Source of the DNA: Coriobacteriales bacterium OH1046
GTDB lineage: Bacteria > Actinomycetota > Coriobacteriia > Coriobacteriales > Atopobiaceae
DNA length: 64,000 nucleotides
Assembly: GCA_004010535.1 (NCBI GenBank)
Contig: RQYE01000001.1
Span: 486,152 to 550,151 of the forward strand
Direction of reading: 5' to 3'
Part shown: positions 1 to 8,788 of the stretch, one piece after another
Layout: each line of letters opens with the position of its first letter
How positions within the stretch are numbered: the first letter of the stretch is position 1
Notes under the pieces: generated by a model
Databases searched by the model: none
What the model saw: the letters and a program-made list of their open reading frames with translations, nothing else
Told to the model about the DNA's origin: nothing
Translations under genes and position numbers: made by a program

Positions 1-1014
1 GCGATCGAGGTGCCGGTTCCCAGGGAGCAGGGCGCCGCCTTCAACCGGCTGCCCCGCATCTTCGACGGCATCGAGTGCGGCATCGGCGACGAGGCGCGCG
101 ATTGGATCGTCGCAAGCACCCCCGACGCCCGCTACATCGAGGTTCCCGCCCGCACCACGCGCGTAGATCCCATCGTGGTCGATATCGCCGCCGAGCGCGA
201 CACCGCAGCCGATACGGGCATCTGCGTGCGCGAGGGCGCCGAGGCCACCATCGTCATCGTCGCAGGCGCGGCGCTTCCGGGCGAGGCGACCACGTCCGCC
301 CTCACGCGCATCATCGCCGAGCGCTTCTCCAAGGTCCATATCATGGAGATCATCGCCCTTAGCGGCTCGTTCCGCCATCTCGAGGGGCTCGGCGTGGATG
401 CTGCGCACGGCGCCCATGTGGACGTGCGCCAGTATTTCCTCGGCGGCAAGACCGTCGCCGCGGGATTCGCCGCCAACCTCGCCGGCGACGATGCGACCGT
501 CGAGCTCTCCTGCCGCTATCTCGTGGGCACGGGCGAGACCCTCGACATCAACCATATCGTGCGCGCCCGCGGCCGGAACACCCGCGAGGACATGGCCGTC
601 TCGGGCATGCTCGCCGATGGCTCGACGAAGACGCTCCGCGAGACCATCGATCTCATCCACGGCGCCAAGGGCTCGCAGGGCAACGAGGCCGAGACTGTCC
701 TCATCGCAGGCGAGAACATCCGCAACAAGACCCTGCCCGTCATCCTCTGCGATGAGGACGATGTGGCGGGCAACCACGGGGCCACCATCGGAGCCATCAG
801 CCCCGAGCAGCTCGCCTACCTGCAGGTGCGCGGTCTATCCGAGGATGAGGCCGTGGCGCTCTTCGCCCGCTCCATCTTCGACGACGCGCTCATCCACGCC
901 CCCGAGGCCATCTCGGCGGCAGCGGTCGCGCAGCGCGCCGAGGCCGTGCTCGGTATCGAGGCCAGCCGCGATTCCCTCGAGGCGCTCGGCACCGATTTCT
1001 TCGGGGGGGTCTAG
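1..1014 (+). CDS. sufD: SufD, Fe-S cluster assembly scaffold subunit (5' end outside window)
   Basis: This is the C-terminal part of a SufB/SufD-family protein of the SufBCD scaffold, which builds Fe-S clusters in the cytoplasm on sulfur supplied by SufS. The frame is open from base 1. A GTG at 10 is possible but has no visible ribosome site, so the true start probably lies upstream. The right-handed beta-helix core is recognisable, with the family signature EDDVAGNHGATIG near the C-terminus. sufS begins 2 bases after the stop, so the two are co-transcribed. SufB and SufC are presumably just upstream. SufD is preferred over SufB because of its shorter length and this signature. Confidence 0.85.
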   Translation, partial: AIEVPVPREQGAAFNRLPRIFDGIECGIGDEARDWIVASTPDARYIEVPARTTRVDPIVVDIAAERDTAADTGICVREGAEATIVIVAGAALPGEATTSALTRIIAERFSKVHIMEIIALSGSFRHLEGLGVDAAHGAHVDVRQYFLGGKTVAAGFAANLAGDDATVELSCRYLVGTGETLDINHIVRARGRNTREDMAVSGMLADGSTKTLRETIDLIHGAKGSQGNEAETVLIAGENIRNKTLPVILCDEDDVAGNHGATIGAISPEQLAYLQVRGLSEDEAVALFARSIFDDALIHAPEAISAAAVAQRAEAVLGIEASRDSLEALGTDFFGGV

Positions 1015-1016
1015 CC

Positions 1017-2258
1017 GTGTCCCTTACCGAGAACGAGCTCGCCTCCATCCGTGAGAATCCCTACCGCGCCGATTTCCCGCTTCTGGCGGGTAACCCCGGC
1101 CTCGTCTACCTCGACAGCGCCGCCACCTCGCAGCGTCCGAGGAGCGTGCTCGACGCCGCCCTGCGTTTCTACGAGACCATGAACGCCAATGCCCTGCGCG
1201 GCCTCTACCGCCTCTCCGTCGAGGCGACTGCCGCTACCGAAGAAGCCCGCTCGCGTATCGCCCGCTTCATCGGCGCGGCAGACCCCGCCGAGATCATCTT
1301 CACCCGCAACGCCTCCGAATCGCTGAACCTTGCGGCGCGTTCGCTGGGACGTCTGCTCCTCGGGCAGGGCGACGAGGTGGTCATCTCCATCATGGAGCAC
1401 CACTCCAACCTCATCCCTTGGCAGCAGATCTGCGCAGAACGCGGCGCGACGCTCAGCTACCTCTATCTGGATGAGGATTACCGCATCTCCGAGGACGAGC
1501 TCGCCAAGATCTCCCCGCGCGCCAAGATCGTCTCGGTGACGCAGGTCTCGAATGTCCTCGGCGTGGCGAATGACATCGCGGCCATCGCCGCGCGCGCCCA
1601 CGAGGCGGGTGCCGTCTGCGTGGTCGATGGTGCCCAGTCGGTACCGCATATCGCCACCGACGTTGAGAAGCTCGGCTGCGACTTCTTGGCCTTCTCCGGC
1701 CACAAGATGCTCGCCCCCATGGGCATCGGCGTGCTCTGGGGCACGCGCGCGCTGCTCGAGGCCATGCCCCCTTTCCTCACGGGAGGCGAGATGATCGATT
1801 CCGTCTCCGAGCAGGGCGCCGTCTGGGCACCGCTTCCCGCCAAATTCGAGGCGGGCACCCAGAACGGGGGCGGCATCGTCGCGCTCGACGAAGCCATCGC
1901 CTACCTCGAGGGCATCGGCATGGCAGTCGTCGAGCGGCGCGAGGCCCTGCTCGCCCGAGCCCTCGCCGATGCCCTCTCGGCCCTGCCCTTCATCGATATC
2001 GTGGGACCGGCCGAGGGAGAGCGCCATATCGGTTCGGTCGCCTTCAATGTGCGCGGCGTCCACCCGCACGATGTTGCATCGCTACTCGATATGCATACCG
2101 TGTGCATCCGCGCGGGCCATCACTGCGCCGAGCCGCTCCTCAAGCATCTCGGCCAAAACTCCACGTGCCGCGCAAGCGTAGCCCTCTACAACGACGCATC
2201 CGATATCGACCGCCTCGTCGACGGCCTCGAGAACGTTTGGAGGGTGTTCAATGGCTGA
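1017..2258 (+). CDS. sufS: SufS group II cysteine desulfurase
   Basis: This PLP enzyme takes sulfur from L-cysteine as a persulfide and hands it to SufU for Fe-S assembly. The protein has 413 residues, normal for the family. The PLP-stacking His is at 128 (EHHSN), the Schiff-base Lys at 230 (FSGHKMLAP) and the catalytic Cys at 370 in RAGHHCAEP, the group II signature. The start is GTG at 1017, 2 bases after the sufD stop. The 3' end overlaps sufU by 8 bases, which suggests translational coupling. Confidence 0.96.
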   Translation: MSLTENELASIRENPYRADFPLLAGNPGLVYLDSAATSQRPRSVLDAALRFYETMNANALRGLYRLSVEATAATEEARSRIARFIGAADPAEIIFTRNASESLNLAARSLGRLLLGQGDEVVISIMEHHSNLIPWQQICAERGATLSYLYLDEDYRISEDELAKISPRAKIVSVTQVSNVLGVANDIAAIAARAHEAGAVCVVDGAQSVPHIATDVEKLGCDFLAFSGHKMLAPMGIGVLWGTRALLEAMPPFLTGGEMIDSVSEQGAVWAPLPAKFEAGTQNGGGIVALDEAIAYLEGIGMAVVERREALLARALADALSALPFIDIVGPAEGERHIGSVAFNVRGVHPHDVASLLDMHTVCIRAGHHCAEPLLKHLGQNSTCRASVALYNDASDIDRLVDGLENVWRVFNG

Positions 2259-2721
2259 GCTCGATCTCTACAATGCCCAATTCATGGATCACGTCCATAA
2301 TCCTGATTACAAGTACCAGATGGAAGACGCCACCTGCAGCCACGAGGGCATCAACCCCTCCTGCGGGGACGAGCTCACCTTCTCGATACGCCTCGCCGAC
2401 AGCGGCACCATCGAAGAGGCCGCCTTCACCGGCCGCGGCTGCGCCATCTCCCAAGCATCCGCCGACATCATGAGCGATCTCGTGATCGATAAGACGCCCG
2501 AAGAGGCCGTCGGGCTCTGCCGGCTCTTCATGGGCATGGTGCGCGGCGAGATAACCGATGCGGACGAGCTGGAGCGGCTCGACGAGGCGGTGCTCCTGCG
2601 CGATATCTCGCATATGCCGGCGCGGGTGAAGTGCGCCGAGCTGGCATGGCGCACCCTCGAGGAGATGCTCGAGAAGCGCTGCCCTGATACCGCGAGCGCT
2701 GAGGTGGGCCGCCATGGCTGA
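2251..2721 (+). CDS. sufU: SufU zinc-dependent sulfurtransferase
   Basis: SufU accepts persulfide sulfur from SufS and passes it to SufBCD. The protein has 156 residues. The expected zinc ligands are visible: Cys38 and Asp40 in PSCGDE, Cys64 in GRGCAIS and Cys128 in ARVKCAE. The insertion between the first two ligand regions, typical of SufU and absent from IscU, is present. It overlaps sufS by 8 bases and the downstream Rrf2 gene by 8 bases, so the suf genes form one tightly coupled unit. Confidence 0.95.
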   Translation: MAELDLYNAQFMDHVHNPDYKYQMEDATCSHEGINPSCGDELTFSIRLADSGTIEEAAFTGRGCAISQASADIMSDLVIDKTPEEAVGLCRLFMGMVRGEITDADELERLDEAVLLRDISHMPARVKCAELAWRTLEEMLEKRCPDTASAEVGRHG

Positions 2722-3145
2722 GATGTTCTCGACGAAGGGCCGCTATGCCCTGCGTACCATGGCCGACATCGGATCCCATGAGGGCTGGGTCTCGCTCGGC
2801 GACATCGCCGAGCGGCAGGGGATCTCGCGCAAGTACCTTGAGCAGATCATCGCCCTCATGAGCAGGGCAAAGCTCGTCACCAGCCAGCGCGGCAAGCATG
2901 GCGGCTACCGCCTCGCCCGCCCGGCGCATGAGTACACCTTGGGTGAGATACTGCGTGCCGCCGAGGGCAACCTCGCGCCCGTCTCGTGCCTCGACTGCTC
3001 GACGGGTGTCCTCTGCCCCAAGATCGAGAGCTGCACCACGGTCGATATCTGGCGCGACCTAGGCAAGGTGACCTCCGCCTTCCTCGACAGCAAGACGCTC
3101 GCCGACCTCATCGGACCCGACGGCGCCGGCGTTTGCCCGCTGTAG
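2714..3145 (+). CDS. Rrf2-family Fe-S-sensing transcription regulator
   Basis: This 143-residue protein has an N-terminal winged helix (residues 1-80, with the Rrf2 phrase GGYRLARP) and a Cys-rich segment with Cys92, Cys95, Cys101 and Cys107. That spacing fits an Fe-S-binding IscR- or SufR-like sensor. Being the last gene of the suf operon, overlapping sufU, it most likely represses the operon when clusters are plentiful. CymR-type Rrf2 proteins usually lack these cysteines, so that reading is less likely. No operator can be assigned because the operon promoter is outside the window. Confidence 0.9.
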   Translation: MAEMFSTKGRYALRTMADIGSHEGWVSLGDIAERQGISRKYLEQIIALMSRAKLVTSQRGKHGGYRLARPAHEYTLGEILRAAEGNLAPVSCLDCSTGVLCPKIESCTTVDIWRDLGKVTSAFLDSKTLADLIGPDGAGVCPL

Positions 3146-3160
3146 CAGACACGGTACAAT
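3133..3160 (+). promoter_or_regulatory. Candidate promoter for the GT2/DUF2304 pair
   Basis: A TTGCCC box (3133-3138), 16-base spacer and TACAAT box (3155-3160) sit just upstream of the GT2 start. The -35 box overlaps the end of the Rrf2 gene. Assigned by eye only. Confidence 0.4.
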
Positions 3161-3193
3161 GGAACCATGCTGGCATCGGAGAAGGCGCACCAC

Positions 3194-3871
3194 ATGAACG
3201 TACTGGCGGTGATCCCCGCATACAACGAAGAGGCTTGCCTCGAGGATACCGTTGCGCATCTTAAGGATGCATGCCCCGACGTCGACCTCCTCGTCATCAA
3301 CGATGGCTCGCGCGACCGCACCGAGGACATCTGCCGCTCGAACGGGTATCCGCACCTCACCATGCCGGTCAACTGCGGCCTTGCCTGCGGTTTTCAGACC
3401 GGCATGCGCTATGCGTTGGAGCATGGCTACGATGCGGTGGTCCAGTTCGATGCCGATGGCCAGCACCTTCCAGAATACATTCCCGCAATGGCCTCCCATA
3501 TCGCGCAGGGAGCGGATATCGTCATCGCATCACGCGTGCTCGCAGGAGAGGGACCTGTCGGCGCGCGCGGCATCGGCTCCGCGCTCATCTCGTGGCTCAT
3601 CAAGATCACGACCGGCACGCGTATCACCGATCCCACATCGGGCATGAGGATGTTCGGCAGAGATCTCATCGGGATATATGCCGCGAGCTTCGATCTGGCA
3701 CCCGAACCCGATGCGGTGGCCCTGTTCGCGCGCAAGGGCAGGCGCATCGTCGAGATCCCCGCGCGCATGCGGGAGCGGCAGGGCGGCACCAGCTATTTCG
3801 ACATGGCGAATATCATCCGGTACATGTCGAGGACATGCCTTTCCATCCTGCTCTTCCAATGGTTCAGATAG
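3194..3871 (+). CDS. GT2-family glycosyltransferase (dolichyl-phosphate-mannose synthase-like)
   Basis: This 225-residue GT-A glycosyltransferase begins VLAVIPAYNEE, has an NDGSRD nucleotide-sugar motif and a QFDADGQH metal-binding DxD. It resembles DPM1/GtrB-type enzymes that load a sugar onto a polyprenyl phosphate at the membrane. No C-terminal membrane segments are present. The ATG at 3194 follows GGAGAAGG at good spacing; an in-frame ATG at 3167 lacks one. The next gene encodes a DUF2304 membrane protein 8 bases downstream. This pairing is common, and the small protein probably anchors the enzyme. Confidence 0.85.
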   Translation: MNVLAVIPAYNEEACLEDTVAHLKDACPDVDLLVINDGSRDRTEDICRSNGYPHLTMPVNCGLACGFQTGMRYALEHGYDAVVQFDADGQHLPEYIPAMASHIAQGADIVIASRVLAGEGPVGARGIGSALISWLIKITTGTRITDPTSGMRMFGRDLIGIYAASFDLAPEPDAVALFARKGRRIVEIPARMRERQGGTSYFDMANIIRYMSRTCLSILLFQWFR

Positions 3872-3879
3872 GAGATCAG

Positions 3880-4239
3880 ATGTCCGGTGCGCTTCGCATC
3901 CTTCTCATCATCGGCGCTGCGGTAACGTTTCTCATCGTCGTCGGCCGCGTGCGCAAGGAGATGATCCAGATCGAGGACTCCGTCTTCTGGATCGTCCTCG
4001 CAGCCGTCTTGGTACTGTGCGCCGTCTTTCCGGGGATCCCGACGTTCTTCTCGAATCTGCTCGGCTTCATGTCGGCGAGCAATTTCGTGTTCCTCGCCGT
4101 GATAGCGATCCTCCTCGTCAAGGAGTTCTCGAACTCGGCCGAGATCTCCAAGCTCAAGCACAAGGTCGATCTCCTCGCACAGAGCATCGCGCTGCACGAG
4201 GAGACAACCGGCGACTTGCGTGTTGGGCAACGGGACTGA
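3880..4239 (+). CDS. DUF2304 small membrane protein
   Basis: The protein has 119 residues with three hydrophobic segments (about 4-20, 35-53 and 63-83) and a C-terminal amphipathic helix with heptad-like spacing (EISKLKHKVDLLAQSI). The composition and its position 8 bases after a DPM1-like GT2 gene match the DUF2304 family. GGAG at 3871 precedes the ATG. A longer in-frame reading back to 3271 would run through the GT2 gene in another frame and is not credible. A role as membrane partner of the GT2 enzyme is inferred from context. Confidence 0.75.
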   Translation: MSGALRILLIIGAAVTFLIVVGRVRKEMIQIEDSVFWIVLAAVLVLCAVFPGIPTFFSNLLGFMSASNFVFLAVIAILLVKEFSNSAEISKLKHKVDLLAQSIALHEETTGDLRVGQRD

Positions 4240-4249
4240 CCGAGACGGG

Positions 4250-5128
4250 TTACCGGAGGACGTCGCCGAGCCCATCGCCGAAATCGAGATGGGCGGGGCA
4301 GTGGTTCACGCGCTCTTCTTCCGGCGGGATCCGCATGTAGTCTCCGTAGACCGGTCTCAAAAGCCTATCGGGGTCTTTCGGCCCGCGGATCGTCGTCCCG
4401 GCGAACGGCAGGTCGGGTCCTTCGAATTGATCCGGGGAAAGGAGGTTCTTCCGCGGATCGATATCGAAGAACGTGGTCATCTGCGCGCTGCAGGCATTCC
4501 TCTGGTCGGCCTGCCTGTTCTTCGACTCGAAGTAACGGAAGACATCCGCACCTCTCACCCTGAGAAGCGCGATCCCCCCTCGTGCGGCCCTGCACAGAGC
4601 TTTCGCAGCGTGGTATCTCCAGCCTTCAAGCGGGATGCGGGGATCGCGGTAGCAGAGATAGAGCAGCCTGCGCAGGACATCAGCCCGACGTATCTCCCTC
4701 TCCCGCTCCCTCTCGTCATCCGGAACATGATCGAAGGGGAAGATGTCGATGCTTATCCCCGGCTGCCATCCGATATCGTCCTCCGCGAAGATCGTTCCCT
4801 TCCTATAGAAGATCGGGACGGTGTTCGCGCAGTCGGGATGATGGGCTGGATCCATGTAGCCCCACGCCATCTCGGGATGCTCGTCGCAGTAGGCTACGAA
4901 AGCCGAGAAGTCCTTCCGGGGCATCGCCACGTCGATATCGTCATCCCACGGGATGGGGCCGCCATGGCGAAGGGCGCCTATGAGCGCGCCGTAATGGACG
5001 AAATAGCGCAGGCCGAGTTCGCGGCATATCCCGTCGAATGCCTTCAATACCTCCAGTTCGGCGGCTTGGAGCCTGCGCAGGACATCCGGATCATACTGAC
5101 GATATGCTCTATCGGCCACGTCTGGCAC
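4250..5128 (-). CDS. LicD-family phosphotransferase
   Basis: This 292-residue protein carries the LicD signature: YFVHYGALIGALRHGG followed by IPWDDDIDVAMPR near residues 42-70, the nucleotidyltransferase-fold metal site. LicD proteins transfer phosphocholine or similar phospho-groups to teichoic acids or surface glycans. No choline kinase or CTP:phosphocholine cytidylyltransferase gene is seen nearby, so the transferred group is unknown. It is the last gene of a minus-strand glycan block that begins at 10815. Confidence 0.88.
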   Translation of the reverse strand: MPDVADRAYRQYDPDVLRRLQAAELEVLKAFDGICRELGLRYFVHYGALIGALRHGGPIPWDDDIDVAMPRKDFSAFVAYCDEHPEMAWGYMDPAHHPDCANTVPIFYRKGTIFAEDDIGWQPGISIDIFPFDHVPDDEREREREIRRADVLRRLLYLCYRDPRIPLEGWRYHAAKALCRAARGGIALLRVRGADVFRYFESKNRQADQRNACSAQMTTFFDIDPRKNLLSPDQFEGPDLPFAGTTIRGPKDPDRLLRPVYGDYMRIPPEEERVNHCPAHLDFGDGLGDVLR

Positions 5129-5193
5129 CTCTCATGCGGACTCGTCGGCGAAAAAAGACGGTAGAACGGGGATCGCTCAGGAGCTTCGCCCCA

Positions 5194-6342
5194 TCAACGC
5201 AGCTCCTCCGCAGAACCCCGGCTGCTCAGCCTAGCATAGATCGAGTACAGCTTCTGCGCACAGTCAGCGATATCATATCCGGCATCCGCGACGATCCGCA
5301 TCCCAGCGCGTCGATCATCCTGCGCATGTCTACGGGCGGTCGAGACGACGGCGTCCGCCCACGCATCGGCTCCGAGAGATAAGCTCAAGATTCGCGCGCG
5401 GTCCGAGAGCACCGCATCATGGGGAATTCCCTCGCTGAAAAGACAGGGCAATCCAGAAGCCTGGGCTTCGATACTCACCAAGGGGAGCCCCTCTGCATGA
5501 GAAGGCAGGACGAAGATATCCATTGCAGATAGGATCGCGGGGATATCATCCCTCACCCCCAACATCAACACGCGATCTGATAAGCCAAGCTCCCCGGCCC
5601 TCTGCTGCACCTCGTCCTCGAGCTCGCCCCGTCCGATGAGGAGCAGCTTCGCCGAGTCATCTCTCCCCACCACGTTCGCGAACAGATCCAAGAGGAACAC
5701 GTGATTCTTCTGATATGTCAGCCTCCCGATATGGCCCACGAGAAGATCGTCTCCCACGCCGAGGTCATGCCGGATTTCTCTACGCGCCTCCGCCGAGAAG
5801 GCAAATGCAGCCGAATCGATTCCGTTGGGCAGAAAACTGAACCGGTCGGACTCGACTATCCTCTCTCCGAAGCGATCGACGCCGGCCTGCCTCGAGCATC
5901 CTATGAAATAGTCCGCAACCCATCTGACCGGTCGGGCCACAAGATCGAACGCGAGAGCTTGGAGCGGGGGCGTGGACCCTTTCGTATTATGGCTGTGGGC
6001 GACGGCGGAAGAACCGCATCTCTTCGCCTCGGCAAGATAGATTGCGGCGCAGCTTCCCTGATGCCCGTGCACTATGTCATAGTGCCGAGCCGAGCCGAAC
6101 AAGCGCTTGCAGGCCTTCCTATACGCAGCATAGTTAACACCGGTAAAGGCTGGAAGACGAAGGATCGAACCCCCACGCGATAGTATCTCCTCATCGTAGT
6201 CGCCGACCTCATCGGTGTGCACCGCAAAATCGAACGTAACCTCATCGGAGGGGATAGCCCGGAGAAGGTTCATGAGGAGCGTCTCTGCTCCCCCCCGATC
6301 CATCTTGCGGATGACCTGCAACGTCCGAATGGCAGCCGCCAT
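5194..6342 (-). CDS. GT4-family glycosyltransferase
   Basis: This GT-B glycosyltransferase of 382 residues has the N-terminal DRGGAETLLMNL motif typical of EpsF-like enzymes, GHIGRLTYQKNH at the start of the nucleotide-sugar domain, and the E-x7-E signature in SHAEGLPLVSIEAQASG. It probably adds one sugar during surface-polysaccharide repeat-unit assembly on the cytoplasmic face of the membrane. It lies 15 bases downstream of the flippase gene and upstream of licD. The donor sugar cannot be told from sequence. Confidence 0.88.
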   Translation of the reverse strand: MAAAIRTLQVIRKMDRGGAETLLMNLLRAIPSDEVTFDFAVHTDEVGDYDEEILSRGGSILRLPAFTGVNYAAYRKACKRLFGSARHYDIVHGHQGSCAAIYLAEAKRCGSSAVAHSHNTKGSTPPLQALAFDLVARPVRWVADYFIGCSRQAGVDRFGERIVESDRFSFLPNGIDSAAFAFSAEARREIRHDLGVGDDLLVGHIGRLTYQKNHVFLLDLFANVVGRDDSAKLLLIGRGELEDEVQQRAGELGLSDRVLMLGVRDDIPAILSAMDIFVLPSHAEGLPLVSIEAQASGLPCLFSEGIPHDAVLSDRARILSLSLGADAWADAVVSTARRHAQDDRRAGMRIVADAGYDIADCAQKLYSIYARLSSRGSAEELR

Positions 6343-6357
6343 GAAAGCCGTCCCTTC

Positions 6358-7608
6358 CTATTCTCCCGGCCTGTGCGCCAAGACGGAGCGCATCGGGATA
6401 CGGTAGCTTGCAGCAAAGATCGCGAACATGATTCCGTATACCACCGCATACGAATACGCCGCTCCCATAAGACCCCACGCATCGACCATCGCCTTAGAGA
6501 CGGGAAAGCAGATGAGGGCCACAAAGCAGTACACGGCAAGCACGATCCCCTGCTTCCTCATCACGATGAATACGTTATAGAAAACCAAGGATGCGGAGGC
6601 GAGGCCGCTTCCGACCAGGAGAACGAGGAGGCAGGGGGTCCGCCCCTCCAAGTCCATCCCGAACACCATTTCCAGAAGAGGAATACCCACTGCACCGGCG
6701 GCGAGCATGACGAGAATGGAAACGATCAAGACTCCGGCGAGCAGCTTTACGATCCTATCCCTGAGCTTCGATAGTGCAGAGACGCGCCAATACTCGGCCA
6801 GGGCGGTCAGAGACGGGCGCAGGAAGAACAGCACGAGCAGGTTGATGGCGAATGACGGCATGAAGAGAATATTGTAAGCTGCCTGCAGCGAGGCGACGGA
6901 AGACTGCTCGATGGCGAATTTCGTGATGTTCGCAATATAATTCGAGCAAAAGGCTGCCAGAAAAAGCGGAAACAGGCTCCAGAAGATACCGGCGAGGTCG
7001 TTCAGCGAGAAGTCCGGCAAACCCAGGGAGACGTAGCGCTTCGTCATCATCAGATTGTAGGCGTTGCTGAAAATGATCTTCCCCACGGTTGCGAGAGACA
7101 CGGCCAAAAGGACATCCCTGCCCAGCACAAGCGAGACGATGAGGATCGCCGTGGACAGCACCGCTTGGCAGAAGACCGAGAAGCCGGCCACCTCGAGCTT
7201 CCCGTTCTTCTGGAAGAGGGCGAAGAAGTACTCGTTGAATGCGTCGACCAACTTGAAGCAGCATAGCGCTATGGTCAGATAGGCGCTGTAGGGAGGGAGG
7301 CTGCGGATCAGAACATACGCCAGTCCGGAGATCAGCATCAGGGCGCAGGAGCATATCTTGAAGGCAAGGTACTGCTCTGCAGAGAATCGATCTGCGGCAT
7401 CCGTCGTGAAGAACGTGGTGGCCTCGAAGACGCCGATGGTCCATAGGACCTGCGCGGCGGCGAAGGCCACCGAATAGGTGCCCGCGATCTCAGCCCCGCA
7501 GATCCTCGTGACCGCGATGAGCAGCACGAAGGATTGGAGCGCCATCGAGGTGCTTCCCGCAGCATTCCAGAACAGGCCAGCCTTGCTTTGCTTGATGCTA
7601 TCCGACAC
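6358..7608 (-). CDS. Wzx/MATE-type polysaccharide flippase
   Basis: This integral membrane protein of 416 residues has about 12 to 14 hydrophobic segments. The N-terminus (AGLFWNAAGSTSMALQSFVL) is typical of oligosaccharide flippases of the MOP superfamily. It would move lipid-linked glycan units to the outer face of the membrane. Glycosyltransferase genes on both sides support this role. No Wzy polymerase is evident in the window, unless the DUF6541 protein upstream serves a related purpose. Confidence 0.85.
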   Translation of the reverse strand: MSDSIKQSKAGLFWNAAGSTSMALQSFVLLIAVTRICGAEIAGTYSVAFAAAQVLWTIGVFEATTFFTTDAADRFSAEQYLAFKICSCALMLISGLAYVLIRSLPPYSAYLTIALCCFKLVDAFNEYFFALFQKNGKLEVAGFSVFCQAVLSTAILIVSLVLGRDVLLAVSLATVGKIIFSNAYNLMMTKRYVSLGLPDFSLNDLAGIFWSLFPLFLAAFCSNYIANITKFAIEQSSVASLQAAYNILFMPSFAINLLVLFFLRPSLTALAEYWRVSALSKLRDRIVKLLAGVLIVSILVMLAAGAVGIPLLEMVFGMDLEGRTPCLLVLLVGSGLASASLVFYNVFIVMRKQGIVLAVYCFVALICFPVSKAMVDAWGLMGAAYSYAVVYGIMFAIFAASYRIPMRSVLAHRPGE

Positions 7609-7654
7609 GAACCTGAGCCATCCATCCTTCGGAACAGAGCGACTAGATGATTAT

Positions 7655-8788
7655 CTACCTTTGGAAGGCGGTGAAGGCCTGCTCCACAGCAAAAACGGTA
7701 TCGCTCCAAGAGCAGCTGGTCACCTTCGTCCCGGACCACGTCGCGGCAGGTGCGCGCACGGCCGCATCGAGTTTCCCGGCGATCTCTGCCGGCAAGGTGC
7801 TGCCGAGGATGAACGCCGCCTGCGAGTCTCCCCCGAAAACCTCATCCACCCCGCCGACATCGGTGACGACGCAGGGCAAGCCCCATGCACGCGCCTCGAG
7901 CAGGGCGGTGCAGAAACCCTCGGAACGGGTGGGAAGGCAGAACGCATCGCTTTGGCTCAAAAGCGCGGAGATATCGCCTCGGGGGATATTGCCGAGCAGG
8001 ATGACATTCGAGAGGCCCTTCGCCTCGATCGAGCCGCGGAGGCTCCCCTCCCCCGCGAGCAGGAAGGAATAGCCGTCGCCGAGGAGCGCCGCTGCATCGG
8101 CGAGCTGCTCGGCTCCCTTCTCCGGAGCAAGCCTCCCCACGAACGCGATGAGCTTCGCGTTCGCACCAACCGAGAATTCCGTGCGGAAATCCCGCTGGGA
8201 CGCGCAGCTCCTGAACGCGTGGGCATCGATGGCATTGGGAATCACGTTCGACGTGCGGATGCCGAAGGTCGCAAGCCACGCGCAGCTCTTCTTCGAGATG
8301 CCCGCGAAAACAGGATGGAACGATGCGGCTCTCGCCGTCATCGCATGCTCGTATCTGCGGATGAAGGCATCGATGCACGGATTGCCCAGCGTGAGGTACG
8401 CCGAGCCGTGATCGAGGACGACGGCTTTCGCACCGAGACGGCGCGCCAAGCGGAGGCCTTCTATGCTGAGCGGGTAGAAGCGCGTGTTGACGAGCACGCG
8501 ATCGAACGGCATCCCCGCAAGCTCCGAGAAGAGCTCCCCATACCTGCGGTTCTTGCGCATCAGCGGCAGCCTTCCCCCTAGAAGGATGCGGGAGGGCAGC
8601 CGATAGACGCGCACGCCGTCATCCTGCTCCTCGACCTCCGGTTCATTCCCGGAGAGACGGGAGGTGATAACCGCCGCGGTGTTCCCTTGCAGCACGAGCT
8701 CACGGGCGAGATGGCGCGTGAAGTTCTCCACCCCGCCCGTATGGGGATGGTAGAGCGCGGAGACTATGGCGTAGCCGTGCTCCGCCAC
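7655..8788 (-). CDS. GT4-family glycosyltransferase
   Basis: This is a GT-B enzyme of 377 residues. The N-terminal HPHTGGVENFTRHLA motif, the central VGRLAPEKGAEQL phrase and the late TRSEGFCTALLEARAWG region with the E-x7-E pair are typical of GT4. It starts at a GTG whose G overlaps the last base of the stop of the upstream DUF6541 gene, so the two are translationally coupled. It probably contributes one linkage to the surface glycan built by this block; donor and acceptor are unknown. Confidence 0.88.
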   Translation of the reverse strand: MAEHGYAIVSALYHPHTGGVENFTRHLARELVLQGNTAAVITSRLSGNEPEVEEQDDGVRVYRLPSRILLGGRLPLMRKNRRYGELFSELAGMPFDRVLVNTRFYPLSIEGLRLARRLGAKAVVLDHGSAYLTLGNPCIDAFIRRYEHAMTARAASFHPVFAGISKKSCAWLATFGIRTSNVIPNAIDAHAFRSCASQRDFRTEFSVGANAKLIAFVGRLAPEKGAEQLADAAALLGDGYSFLLAGEGSLRGSIEAKGLSNVILLGNIPRGDISALLSQSDAFCLPTRSEGFCTALLEARAWGLPCVVTDVGGVDEVFGGDSQAAFILGSTLPAEIAGKLDAAVRAPAATWSGTKVTSCSWSDTVFAVEQAFTAFQR